The notes beneath the pieces were generated by a model. It had not been told where the DNA came from and made no database searches. It worked only from the letters and a program-made list of their open reading frames with translations. Positions 52,480 through 61,500 of a stretch of DNA of 64,000 bases are shown here, one piece after another. The stretch spans positions 124,001-188,000 of the forward strand of contig CBDFLD010000014.1 in assembly GCA_965249005.1 (NCBI GenBank). Direction: 5' to 3'. Source of the DNA: CBDFLD01 sp965249005. Lineage in GTDB: Bacteria; Acidobacteriota; UBA6911. The position numbers were made by a program, and so were the translations under genes. How positions within the stretch are numbered: position 1 is the stretch's first letter; each line of letters starts with the position of its first letter.

Positions 52480-53289
52480 ATGGAAACCTGGTCGTGGAGC
52501 ATGGCAAGAGAAGAGCCCTCGCTAGAAGCTCCTCTCAGGAAGATTGAACGGGCCGATGAACACATTGCGAACCTGAGCGCCAAAATCGACGCCTTTCTTA
52601 GTTCTTGTGGCTACAAGGTAAGAAGAGATTTCCAAGGAGATCCGCCCTGGCTTAAAATCACCGTCGAGGAAGTGAACTTCCCTCCGGTCCCCTACGAATT
52701 CAGCATCTTGGCCGGTGAGGCGGTATACCATCTCCGCTCCGCGCTTGACTACCTTGTCTTCGAACTGATCAGAGCGAATAAAAACGAACCGTTCCGATCG
52801 AGGAAAATAGCTTGGCCCATTTTCTCTCGCACCCCAAAAGACAAGTCTGTCCTCGAAGGGAAAGTAGAGGGCGTCTCCCCGGCCGCTCTCGAACTCATCG
52901 AATCGTTTCAACCCTACCGTTTGGGGGCCAGTTACGAGGAACACCCCCTCTGGAGACTTAAAGAGTTCAACGACTGGGACAAGCATAACTTCTTCATTCG
53001 CGCCTTTCTTACCCAACCGGGTGGGATCGTCGTCAATTGGATTGACGAGGCCGGGGAGGCGAAGTTTATCAGCGACCAGACCACTGAAGGAATTGACGCA
53101 GGCTACGAATTCTCCGTAGGGCCGGGCATGGGCATACGTCCTGAAATGGACATAGAAATTAAGTCCGAACCGAAGGTAATAATCGAGAATATCACTGGCT
53201 CCCATAATGAAGCGGTTATCCCAGTCCTGCTGGAGTTGTCGGGCGAAGTTCGCAGCATCCTCCAGAAATTCCGGGGTGAGTTCTCTTGA
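52480..53289 (+). CDS. Unknown cargo protein of the RSALD/LQPY/DKH family (paralogue 2)
   Basis: 269 residues. It shares the block order of the product at 48723: LAGEAVYHLRSALDYLVFEL, then LELIESFQPYRLGASYEEHPLWRLKEFNDWDKHNFFIRAF, then a beta-rich end. The N-terminus is a helical hairpin (IERADEHIANLSAKIDAFL). No catalytic motif is evident. It stands alone between two repressor-tail fragments. Confidence 0.75.
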   Translation: METWSWSMAREEPSLEAPLRKIERADEHIANLSAKIDAFLSSCGYKVRRDFQGDPPWLKITVEEVNFPPVPYEFSILAGEAVYHLRSALDYLVFELIRANKNEPFRSRKIAWPIFSRTPKDKSVLEGKVEGVSPAALELIESFQPYRLGASYEEHPLWRLKEFNDWDKHNFFIRAFLTQPGGIVVNWIDEAGEAKFISDQTTEGIDAGYEFSVGPGMGIRPEMDIEIKSEPKVIIENITGSHNEAVIPVLLELSGEVRSILQKFRGEFS

Positions 53290-53330
53290 TGCCATGTCGC
53301 TCCTATTGTAATCCAATACATGCGTGAACG

Positions 53331-53381
53331 GAAGATGCCGTGGTGATCGGGCAAGTGATGTGGGCTGGGAGGACGTTATGA
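53331..53381 (+). pseudogene. Repressor-tail fragment 3
   Basis: Encodes EDAVVIGQVMWAGRTL-stop. The stop codon overlaps the ATG of the next cargo gene (ATGA), which preserves the arrangement expected of an intact repressor-cargo operon. It is close to fragment 1 in sequence. Confidence 0.85.
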
Positions 53382-53803
53382 GGGGGCAAAATAAGCTGGA
53401 TACCAGGTCTGCCGTAGACGAGATCTGCGAAGCCATCTCCGAGGTCAATAACAAAGCACGAGAAGCTTCCAGGGAGTTGGCTAAATTCCATGCGGACAGC
53501 GGCAAAGAGATCATGAAAGGCATAGAAGCCTATAACGACACCTTGAAAAAGTGTGCGGAACTCGGTGATCAATTCCTTGCTAATCAAAAACAGATGTCGT
53601 CTATAATTGAGGCTAGGAACGACAGCATGAAATTGGGCAAGGAATGGGCGAAAACAATAGAGAACTTCCGAGCCTTTCTCCGCCGCAAACCTAGGCACAT
53701 AGATCCACAGGAAAGACTCTTTGGAACTCATATTCGCGAGGCAATCGAAATAATCAAGGACTGGTCATCTGAGAAAGACCGCTCTAAGAAGCCCCCTGTA
53801 TGA
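53378..53803 (+). CDS. Coiled-coil cargo protein
   Basis: 141 residues beginning at the ATG at 53378 that overlaps the stop of repressor-tail fragment 3. Almost entirely helical with heptad-like spacing (VDEICEAISEVNNKAREASRELAKFHAD... and LKKCAELGDQFLANQKQM). It overlaps the next small membrane gene by 4 bp (ATGA). The coiled coil plus membrane pair suggests a two-component unit; function unknown. Confidence 0.68.
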   Translation: MRGQNKLDTRSAVDEICEAISEVNNKAREASRELAKFHADSGKEIMKGIEAYNDTLKKCAELGDQFLANQKQMSSIIEARNDSMKLGKEWAKTIENFRAFLRRKPRHIDPQERLFGTHIREAIEIIKDWSSEKDRSKKPPV

Positions 53804-53970
53804 ATGATGAGATCTGGTTTAGACGAGCGATATTCTTAGTTCGGGTGACGATTAGCTTGATTGTTCTCGTTGCGGCGCTTTTCGTGGTCTTGTCAGCCAG
53901 TTACGACGATTCCTTCAACAAGTGGGCCTTCGGAATCATCGGCGTGGTAGTGGGATACTGGCTCCGCTGA
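53800..53970 (+). CDS. Small two-span membrane protein (cargo)
   Basis: 56 residues from the ATG at 53800 (MNDEIWFRRAIFLVRVTISLIVLVAALFVVLSAS..., ending KWAFGIIGVVVGYWLR). Two hydrophobic helices. It is coupled to the coiled-coil gene by an ATGA overlap, and its TGA stop is followed immediately by repressor-tail fragment 4. Confidence 0.65.
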   Translation: MNDEIWFRRAIFLVRVTISLIVLVAALFVVLSASYDDSFNKWAFGIIGVVVGYWLR

Positions 53971-54135
53971 TTCGTGGTGCGCACGGAAGATGGCTTGGTC
54001 GTCAAGCGGGCAGGTAAGGACAAGCGGGGCCACTGGTTGCTGGTCAGCGATCATCCAGACTGGGAGCCTGTACCCTGGCCCGTTGAGGCGAAGATCATCG
54101 GCGAGGTGAAGTGGTTGGCGGTGGAGTGGTGTTAA
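53971..54135 (+). pseudogene. Repressor-tail fragment 4
   Basis: Encodes FVVRTEDGLVVKRAGKDK, then HWLLVSDHPDWEPVPWP and IGEVKWLAVEWC-stop, equal to residues 181-233 of the repressor including the catalytic Lys region. It starts at the first base after the stop of the preceding cargo gene and has a changed end (TGT TAA). Confidence 0.9.
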
Positions 54136-54266
54136 CGATCACTGAAAACCGTGCTTTTCTGAACACACGCCGGCATCTTCATCGCTATCTAAGCGAGTTT
54201 GATTTCAGGTACAATGCGCGGAGCATCTCGGATCAAGAGCGCCGCGATTTGGCGCTCGGTCGGTAA
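54129..54266 (+). pseudogene. IS1595/ISXO2-like transposase C-terminal remnant
   Basis: The frame reads FLNTRRHLHRYLSEFDFRYNARSISDQERRDLALGR-stop, the typical C-terminal end of ISXO2-like transposases. The rest of the transposase is absent. It joins directly to repressor-tail fragment 4. Confidence 0.8.
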
Positions 54267-54298
54267 TAGAAATCCCGATTCAGGTCATTGACGAAGAA

Positions 54299-54676
54299 AT
54301 GGACATCCCGAGCCTTCCTAGAACGGGTACGCTCCAAGGGAAGGTCATTCGCTTGGGAGGAAAACTGGAAAAGGTGTCCGTGGATATCCAAGACGTTGAT
54401 GATCATGTTTATTCCTGCAAAGCAACGCGCAATATTGCGAAGAAACTAGCCCATGAGATGTTTGACCGAACGATTCGGGTCCATGGAACTGGCCGTTGGC
54501 ATCGGGGCGAAGAAGGCTGGCACGTAGAAGGGTTTCAAATCCATGAGTTCGAGATACTGGAAGATGATTCTCTCGTTGATGTAGTTAAAGACCTTCGTGA
54601 AGTTCCAAGTCCATGGGACAGCGTGGACGATTCTCTTCATGAGCTTGAGAGCATAAGAAACGGGGAAGCCGAGTAA
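54299..54676 (+). CDS. Probable antitoxin-like partner of a PIN-domain toxin
   Basis: 125 residues (MDIPSLPRTGTLQGKVIRLGGKLEKVSVDIQD...; GRWHRGEEGWHVEGFQIHEFEILEDDSLVDVVKDLREVPSPWDSVDD). I have seen similar proteins directly upstream of PIN-domain toxins. The next gene starts 4 bp later and begins as a PIN domain. Role as antitoxin is inferred from this pairing. Confidence 0.65.
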   Translation: MDIPSLPRTGTLQGKVIRLGGKLEKVSVDIQDVDDHVYSCKATRNIAKKLAHEMFDRTIRVHGTGRWHRGEEGWHVEGFQIHEFEILEDDSLVDVVKDLREVPSPWDSVDDSLHELESIRNGEAE

Positions 54677-54679
54677 TCC

Positions 54680-54943
54680 GTGATAGTTCTCTTTGATGCA
54701 GATTTCATAACCATCTTGTTTGACAGCAAGGCTCGTGTGCCAAGGGATCCGGATACCAAGAAGCCTATAGATAGGGGGCAAGATCGCATTGATTTCTTGG
54801 TCCAGACTCTCAGCAAAAATGGGAAGATAATTTTGCCAGCACCGGCGCTGGCAGAGTTCATTGAGTATTGCGGCGGGAGTGGAAATCGACGCTGGGCAAA
54901 AGGGCGAGCTCGTACTCTCTGTGAACGGGTGGTCCGTGCATGA
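54680..54943 (+). pseudogene. Truncated PIN-domain toxin
   Basis: Begins MIVLFDADFITILFDSKARVPRDPDTKKPIDRGQDRIDFL...ILPAPALAEF, with the first PIN-domain aspartate and the LAEF segment that carries a second acidic residue. After about residue 60 the frame runs into sequence that is the antisense of the leftward tail gene ending at 54858. The later PIN acidic residues are missing, so the toxin is almost certainly inactive. Confidence 0.68.
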
Positions 54944-55112
54944 AGTAGTCACCATCGGCGTCGTAGTAGGAGCCGATATCGACCTTGTCGTAGCCGGTGG
55001 CATTCATGAGCGTGGCATCGTCAGGGCCGAGAGGGTTGACAGGGTCGGAGGTCCGGTAAAGAGCCTTGACCGTGCCGTTTCCGCGCAAAGACACCCAAGT
55101 GTATTTAGACAT
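54858..55112 (-). CDS. Last gene of the tail operon, small structural protein
   Basis: 84 residues (MSKYTWVSLRGNGTVKALYRTSDPVNPLGPDDATLMNATGYDKVDIGSYYDADGDYFMHGPP...). The C-terminal end may be altered, because the last bases overlap the truncated PIN gene at the cargo-tail junction. Function unknown; a tail appendage role is inferred from position. Confidence 0.6.
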   Translation of the reverse strand: MSKYTWVSLRGNGTVKALYRTSDPVNPLGPDDATLMNATGYDKVDIGSYYDADGDYFMHGPPVHREYELALLPSVDFHSRRNTQ

Positions 55113-55507
55113 TAGACTTGCGAATAGTAGACTTTTCCGTAGAGCGTTCCCTGTAATACCCCCGTGGATCGCATCTCGACCTTCAAGCTTGTGAAAAATC
55201 GAATCCTTTGGAAATGCAATTCGAACCTGTTGTTGTTGAAATGTTGCGCATAATCCAAGGCAATATCATCTAAATTCGATGTCTGGGCCGTGCCGCCATC
55301 GATGGTGAATCGAATCTCGACATAAGTGGGTTTATCCAAAACTCCTACGACTCTCTCAGTAGCTCTTACTTCATGGAGATATCCAGATCCGCTCAGGTTC
55401 AGGATGGTGTACCAGGTGTTTTGCGTCGCATTCGCCTGGCCGAGATAGGCTTCCTTGGGATTGGTCTTGGGCGGTTCGAAAGAGAGGGTCGTGTAGGTGC
55501 TTCCCAT
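55112..55507 (-). CDS. Phage tail-associated protein, unknown
   Basis: 131 residues, beta-rich (TQNTWYTILNLSGSGYLHEVRATERVVGVLDKPTYVEIRFTIDG and FELHFQRIRFFTSLKVEMRSTG). It shares a 1-bp overlap with both neighbours. The content suggests a small virion surface or tail-tip protein. Confidence 0.65.
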   Translation of the reverse strand: MGSTYTTLSFEPPKTNPKEAYLGQANATQNTWYTILNLSGSGYLHEVRATERVVGVLDKPTYVEIRFTIDGGTAQTSNLDDIALDYAQHFNNNRFELHFQRIRFFTSLKVEMRSTGVLQGTLYGKVYYSQV

Positions 55508-55830
55508 CAGATTGTCTCCTCCAGGACGGACAGATGCGCCGTCGCTGCCGCTGCCGCCGAAGCGCTGGCATCGATCTTATCTCCTGCGGCCAGGAATTGC
55601 TGCCAAGTGAATCCCCGGGTTTCCTTCGAGGCCAGGGTGTACTCGGCGATCTGATTGGCCGTGCCCGCCGTGCCGCCGGAAGGCGTGAAATAGATCTTGA
55701 CCGTGACGGCCGACGTGCTGGAATTGAAAAAATCAATGTGAATGAGGGTGGCTTGCTGACCTGTGGCAATGGTCCGCAAGGTGGTGATTGTGGTGCCAAG
55801 CTGCGAGGGATCTCGTTTTTGACGTGCCAT
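55507..55830 (-). CDS. Phage tail-associated protein, unknown
   Basis: 107 residues (ATGQQATLIHIDFFNSSTSAVTVKIYFTPSGGTAGTANQIAEYTL...). Beta-sandwich character typical of phage decoration or tail-tip proteins. Compactly placed between neighbours in the leftward tail operon. Confidence 0.65.
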   Translation of the reverse strand: MARQKRDPSQLGTTITTLRTIATGQQATLIHIDFFNSSTSAVTVKIYFTPSGGTAGTANQIAEYTLASKETRGFTWQQFLAAGDKIDASASAAAAATAHLSVLEETI

Positions 55831-55843
55831 GGTGCCTCCAAAC

Positions 55844-57475
55844 CTAGTTTAAATCTGCCGTGGATCGCAGTCTCAGGATGGGTCCGTTGGTGAAGGTCAC
55901 CAGGTAAGGGTCCCGGTCGAGAGTCGTATAGGTGCGGGGTGTCGAGTAGTCCAGATAATCGAAGAAGTCCGTGGTGAAATCCAGATCTTGAACGATGTCC
56001 ACGCACTTGATCCGCCCCACCATGCCCTGGTCCCGAAAACTCAGGCCCACCCCGAGCACCCTCATCTCCTCCTTGGTGTAGCCGCCCTCGCCCAGTCCCG
56101 CGAAGTGAGTCACGCGAATAAAATCACCGACATCGACCTGGCGGATCACGGCCGGATCAATGCCGATCGTGGCCACAGCCCGCTGCTCCTGGGTGAAGAA
56201 CAGCTTGTCCTCCACTATGGCGGCAGCCGATGTCGCGTCCCTGACATAGGGCATCTCCTCGTCGATTCGAATTCGCTCTCCGATGCTTGCCTCCTGACGA
56301 AGATCCCGCATGAGATCCGTCTTCTCAAATCCCCGGCTGACCCCGTTGTAGGCGTACCGGTAGAGGATTTCCGAGGCCAGTCTTTGGCTGCTCATCAAGG
56401 AGAACCCGCCGCGGGCAACCTTTGCCTCGTCCACTTCCGTAAGCGTCGCCGAGGGGGCGGTTCGAACGGCTCCCGTAGCCGTCACTGCGATGACGCCCGA
56501 AGGTAGCGTATAGGTGGTCAGGTTGTAGGACTGAGCGGTACGACGCACGACCTGGCGTAGCGTCTCGTTCAGATCGACAAAAATTATCGCCCCGGTGACG
56601 TTGCGGCTCGTAAATTCCGTCTGGGCAGAAGTGAAGGACGCGCTATCCACCGAGAGCCCCTGCGACTTCAGAAACGCCTCGTACTGATCCGACGGATTCG
56701 TCAGCGAGTTGCCCGTGGACGAGCCGTCGCTGGTCCAGCCATCCCCGTCCCAGGTGATTTCCGTCTCGCTGGCGCGATTCGAGTCTCGTTGATCGGTTGT
56801 GAAGTCTATGACGGTAAAGATCTGGCTGACGTAGTTGACCTTTCGGACCGTATAGGCGGAACTGGCCAGTCTCACTCCATAGCGGTAGACGGCCGTCACG
56901 GACTTGATGTCTCCATGGGCGGCCGCGTAGCGATATCGACCGGCTTGAGCAGCCGCGGCATCAATCAGATAGGCGGGAAGGGCCCCTGTGGGCGAAGACG
57001 CTTGGCCGATCAAAATGGGAACCAGGTGAAGGCCTGTCGTATCGGGCCGGGTTGGAAACCTGGCGAGATCGGTCGTAAATCCGGCTATGACTTCATCCAG
57101 CCAGTCGAGGGGCTGATCGACGGCACGGAGGATGAATTGGTCGTCTCTGGATTGCCAGGACTCGATCACCCCCGTGGCGATGGTCTCAAAATCCGATTCT
57201 CCCTCATTCATGCGGCCAAGCAGGATTCGGATCTTACGCCGCCGGAAAGGTTCGTCTCTTCTCAGCTGAGAGATGGCCTGATCCGCGTCGGCCAGCGTAA
57301 TGCTGATGTCCGATGCCCGGAAGCTCTCCGGCAAGACCGATATCTCCCGGTTAATATCGCCAATGGACAGCAGCCGGGGTTCCCAATAATAATTCGCTGA
57401 ATGGATGCCGTCTCCTGAATAGCGACGAGTTCCCGAATCCAGATGAAGCTCGACGAGGACTTCCAGGCGACTCAT
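55844..57475 (-). CDS. Phage tail hub/tip protein
   Basis: 543 residues. Middle and late regions (LNETLRQVVRRTAQSYNLTTYTLPSGVIAVTATG; VDVGDFIRVTHFAGLGEGGYTKEEMRVLGV) resemble gp27-like tail hub proteins that sit at the end of the tail tube. Position downstream of the tape measure and two minor tail genes supports this. The family match is by pattern only. Confidence 0.72.
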   Translation of the reverse strand: MSRLEVLVELHLDSGTRRYSGDGIHSANYYWEPRLLSIGDINREISVLPESFRASDISITLADADQAISQLRRDEPFRRRKIRILLGRMNEGESDFETIATGVIESWQSRDDQFILRAVDQPLDWLDEVIAGFTTDLARFPTRPDTTGLHLVPILIGQASSPTGALPAYLIDAAAAQAGRYRYAAAHGDIKSVTAVYRYGVRLASSAYTVRKVNYVSQIFTVIDFTTDQRDSNRASETEITWDGDGWTSDGSSTGNSLTNPSDQYEAFLKSQGLSVDSASFTSAQTEFTSRNVTGAIIFVDLNETLRQVVRRTAQSYNLTTYTLPSGVIAVTATGAVRTAPSATLTEVDEAKVARGGFSLMSSQRLASEILYRYAYNGVSRGFEKTDLMRDLRQEASIGERIRIDEEMPYVRDATSAAAIVEDKLFFTQEQRAVATIGIDPAVIRQVDVGDFIRVTHFAGLGEGGYTKEEMRVLGVGLSFRDQGMVGRIKCVDIVQDLDFTTDFFDYLDYSTPRTYTTLDRDPYLVTFTNGPILRLRSTADLN

Positions 57476-57718
57476 TTCTGAATGATTCCCATTAAATCCC
57501 GAAACTTTTTCGGAAGGCGGAAGCGAACCAGGACTCCTGGTGGTCCATCCGTCCTGTCATAGGTAGAAGACTCCAGTGCAAGACCTTTCTCCCAAGCATC
57601 CAGGAATGGAATCAACAATCTCATCTGAGAACTGCTTGCCCTCCAGGATAGATTGCATCTCATCCAAGGCAGCATGGACCTCGGAGAAGTCGGCCCTTAT
57701 GGTGTTCTTTACCGTCAC
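57472..57718 (-). pseudogene. Small tail gene with a frameshift
   Basis: A GTG at 57718 overlaps the upstream stop (GTGA) and the frame reads VTVKNTIRADFSEVHAALDEMQSILEGKQFSDEIVDSIP. It then needs a change of frame to continue as FLDAWEKGLALESSTYDRTDG...KKFRDLMGIIQK and stop at 57472, overlapping the hub gene. The total of about 82 residues fits a single small gene. It is either a pseudogene, a programmed shift or a sequencing error near 57600. Confidence 0.6.
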
Positions 57719-58515
57719 GCGATGATCCTCCCCATAGGCTCGGAGATGAAGCTGAGACCTCGGATATGCTCCCGGGCCGTCTCAAACTCTCGTTGCTGAG
57801 GTTGGTCCAGTCGGGCAAAGAAAACCTCATCCGAATCCGCTCCGGTCGGGGCAATCAGAACGGGGTGGCGCATCAGATCGAGGTCTTGCAAGAATGCCTC
57901 CGTTTCGTCGGCTTCGGATGGGCTCAAATTCTCGAAGGAGAACTCCGCCCGTAGGCTGTCATAGATCGTCTCGCCCACAATCGGAGCCCCCAGCTCTGTT
58001 TCGATGTAGCGCTGCCGCTTGATCCTCTGGAGTCGGTAGGGCGAGGCGAACTGGAAGGGAAGCTCCGCCGCGAGTCCCATCAGCAGATAGCCAGCACCTA
58101 ATTTGTAATCCGTTTCGCCGGTACCTATGGCCAGCGTGAAGGACCAGTACCGATCCGTTACGGCCGCTGAGAAAAAATAAAAGGCCAGCCGGTGATTGTA
58201 GAAACTGAACTCCACATCCACTTCATTGGTGCTGCCCGGATTGGACGTGGATCCACGCCGGAGCTTAATCGATCCATCGGGGCTGAGATTATGGGCCAAG
58301 ACGGCAGCGCAATCGATGGAGTGGGTGCCGTCTCCCAGATCGACCAGCACCCGGGATTCAGAAACGTTTCCCGACGTTCTGTAGGGGAGTGAAATCGGGA
58401 GTTTTTCAATGTTGGTCAGGGGAAAATCGGGATCCGCCGTGTTGGTTCCCACCAGGCTCACAGTGGCATCGGGGATCACGTTATCCGCCACCGACAGATA
58501 GGTAAAATTCGACAC
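57715..58515 (-). CDS. Phage minor tail protein
   Basis: 266 residues (NFTYLSVADNVIPDATVSLVGTNTADPDFPLTNIEKL; SRVLVDLGDGTHSIDCAAVLAHNLS). Beta-rich, with a discoidin-like arrangement common in proteins just downstream of siphovirus tape measures. It ends in a 1-bp overlap with the tape measure gene upstream. Confidence 0.7.
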   Translation of the reverse strand: MSNFTYLSVADNVIPDATVSLVGTNTADPDFPLTNIEKLPISLPYRTSGNVSESRVLVDLGDGTHSIDCAAVLAHNLSPDGSIKLRRGSTSNPGSTNEVDVEFSFYNHRLAFYFFSAAVTDRYWSFTLAIGTGETDYKLGAGYLLMGLAAELPFQFASPYRLQRIKRQRYIETELGAPIVGETIYDSLRAEFSFENLSPSEADETEAFLQDLDLMRHPVLIAPTGADSDEVFFARLDQPQQREFETAREHIRGLSFISEPMGRIIA

Positions 58516-61500
58516 TAGATTTCCCTGATGATTTCCCGAACGCCGCCTTCATCAAGAATGATGATATCCTTCATCACCGTAGCGAATTCCTCGCGCCGCA
58601 CGACAGTCCTTCGCGGCAAGAATCGAGTCTCCACGCCTTCGTCCGGGTTGATCCCCCGGTTAATGGAGCGAAGCAGCGGAACGACCTGCTCGGCCTGACC
58701 CCGGGCCAGTTGCTCGGCGGCTTTCTGAATCGGCAGCAGACCCGAAGCCGACAGACTGGCCAAGGAAGAGGAATCTCCCGAAGAGACCCGGCTCAATCCC
58801 CCGGAGACTGCCCGGGTTGTTCCTCCGGAGACGGGCGTTGATCCCCCGAAAGATTGGGAAAGGTTGGGCATCGAGTCAGGCATCGGGTCAGGCATCGGAT
58901 TCTGGCCTTCGAGCAATCCCCGCTGCCGCCCCCAGTCCACAACGAGTCCCAACAAATCTGGCACATCCAGGCGGTGGGCCTCCAGTTGCGACACGACATT
59001 CTGAACCCGCTTGCCGAACTCCGACCAGGCCAGCTGCTGCGCGACTTCGATGTCGTCTGCGAACCGAGGCATGACATCTTCCATCCACCCTTCGAACTCT
59101 CCAACCAGAGCAGCCGCCTGGCCCAGGATTTCCTCAGAAGTCCGGGTTCCCTCGATGCGGCCCGCCGCAAACTCCTCGATTTCGCTGGCGGCAATCCCGG
59201 CGGCTCGCGCCATGTTCAGAAACTCCTGGGTCAGGCTGTTCAAGTCAGCTCGCGTCATTTCGCTGACGTCCGAAATCCGGTCTGTCTGATAGGCCCACTC
59301 CTTGATCATCTCCACCAGACCGCCGATGGCGTTCTCTTGCAAGCCGTAGGATTCGACGTTTTTGAGCGTAAACTCGGTGAACAGATCACTGATCGACGCA
59401 ATCTCGGAAACAAGCGTGCTACCGGAAATCGCCACCTGCTCCAGCGCTGTCTCCGCCTGCTCGAGCCCCTGTCCGAAATCCAGAATCAGCTGAAGCAGCG
59501 GCGGCAATTCCAGACCCAGCTCCTGATAAGCGGCGGCCAGTTCCCGCGCCTGGTCTCCGAATTCTTTCCAGGCCAGATTCTGGATCTGCTCGGTAGTCAG
59601 ATCCGTTTCCTCGCGCAGCATCTTCTCGAACCCGATGATCGTGCCTGAGAATCCGGCCCAGACATCCTCCAGACCCGCGACAATCCCTTTCTGGCTCTCC
59701 ATGGCCGCAGCGAAGATATCCAAGTTTTCCTCGGCCACTCCGGCATCCGCCGCGAGTTTTTTGATTTCGTCGGAGTACTGAGTTACGGCTTGCCCGGCCC
59801 CTTCCAAGGCCATCTCCGTGCCACCGAGGACCTCAATGAAATTCGGACCGAATTGGCTGACGAGAGCCTGAGAGTGCGAGAAGACCTCTTCCCAGGCTGT
59901 GTTGTAGGTTTCGAAGTTCCCGGACTCGATGGCTTCCCGTAAAGGAGCAGAAAGATCAAAAGTGCCCCAGGAAGTCGCGAACTGAGAAAAGCGGGCGATC
60001 AGTTCCTCGATCTTGCCTTGGGCTGTGGCTGCGGGTATCAGCAGCTCTTGCAGGAACTTGGGGGATGAGAGAATATCCTTGCGGATGGGCTTGAATTGCT
60101 TCTCGGAGAGCCCGACTGTAGGCAGGAACCCCTGAAGATCCTTCTCGCTGATCCCGATTCCGAAGTCTCTTGAAGATTCTTTGCTCCCCGCTTCAATCGG
60201 GGTGTTTGTGAAAAGGGCCTTCAATCCCATGACTATTCCCGTGACCGCCGCGATGGCCGCACCGATGGGTCCAGCGAAGGCTCCGAACCACCCTAGAGAA
60301 CTCAGCATCCCCAGACTTCCGGCAGCGGCCAGCCCCAGGCCTCCGCCGATCAGCCCTCCCTCTACTCCACCCAGGGAGGCCCCGAGTCCAGCCCCAGTGC
60401 CGATCAATCCCAGTCCACTGAGCAGCCCTCCGCCTTTCAGACCTGCTAGGGAAAAACCTCCTCCTTCGGCCAGGTTGTCCAGGGAAAAACCTCCTTTGCC
60501 CCCGAGGAGCCACTTGCGGATGCTTTGCCCGAGGCCGATCATCAGGTCGCGCAGGGGGGAGAACAGCTCGGCGATGAGCAGCTGCACCAGACCCTTCGCC
60601 ATCTCCTTGAAGGTCTGCTTCATGCCATCGGCGAAGTTCTTGGCCTCAAATAGCGCATCAGTGAGGTTCTCCGAGATCGAAGCCACCACGTTGCCCATGG
60701 TCTCTTCCCAGACGCGGTTGAGGCGTTCGGCTTCCCGGGCGGTTTCATCAATGGCCTCCTGGTGTTTTTTGGCCATGTCTTTGGCCGCATCGCCGACGTC
60801 TCCCAGATTCTCCTTGTGCTCGTCCAGCGTCTCATTCATTTGCTCCAGCTGTCCTTCGGACGCCGCCACGACTCTGGCCATGTTTTCGTACTCGACCTGG
60901 ACTTCGGCCAAAGCAGCCGTTTTTTCGTCGATCGAAGCCTTGATCGCATCCGCCTGCTTTTGGAGTTCTTTCAATTCCTCCTTGGCTAGCCCGCCGGAGC
61001 TGATGCGCAGATCCTCGATGCGCTCATTGAAGGCTTCGAACGCCTTCTGGTCGGCTTCGATCGAGCGTTTTAAGTCTTCGGCTCTTTCCTTCAGGTCCGC
61101 CATCCGGTCTTTGCCCTCTCTCAGAACCTCTGAGAGACGTTCAATCTCCTGGCGAAGAGCAGACGTCACTGAGGACCACTTCTGGAAGCCTTCGGCGTTC
61201 TGACCGGTCGCCTTGGCAACCTTGGCGGCTTCTTTCTCCAGCTTGTCGAGTGTCTTGAGCTTCTCTTTGAGCTTTTTCTCCAACCCGGCGACGGATTTCC
61301 CCCAGGAATCGGTGCTCTTGATAAGCTTGTTCACCTCACCGGCTTGGGCCTTGATGTTGTCTGAGAGCCTGCGGACCGACCGATCGAACTGCTTGTTCGC
61401 CAACTGCGTCATGCGCTTTTGCTGCTCTTCCAATTCCTTTTGGCGCTTCGCCAGTTCCTCGGTAGCGTCTCCCGCCTCACCGAAACCTTTCGCCAGTTCA

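Noticed and set aside
60181..61203. 340-residue plus-strand frame
   Set aside because: Serine- and proline-rich low-complexity shadow of the tape measure gene.
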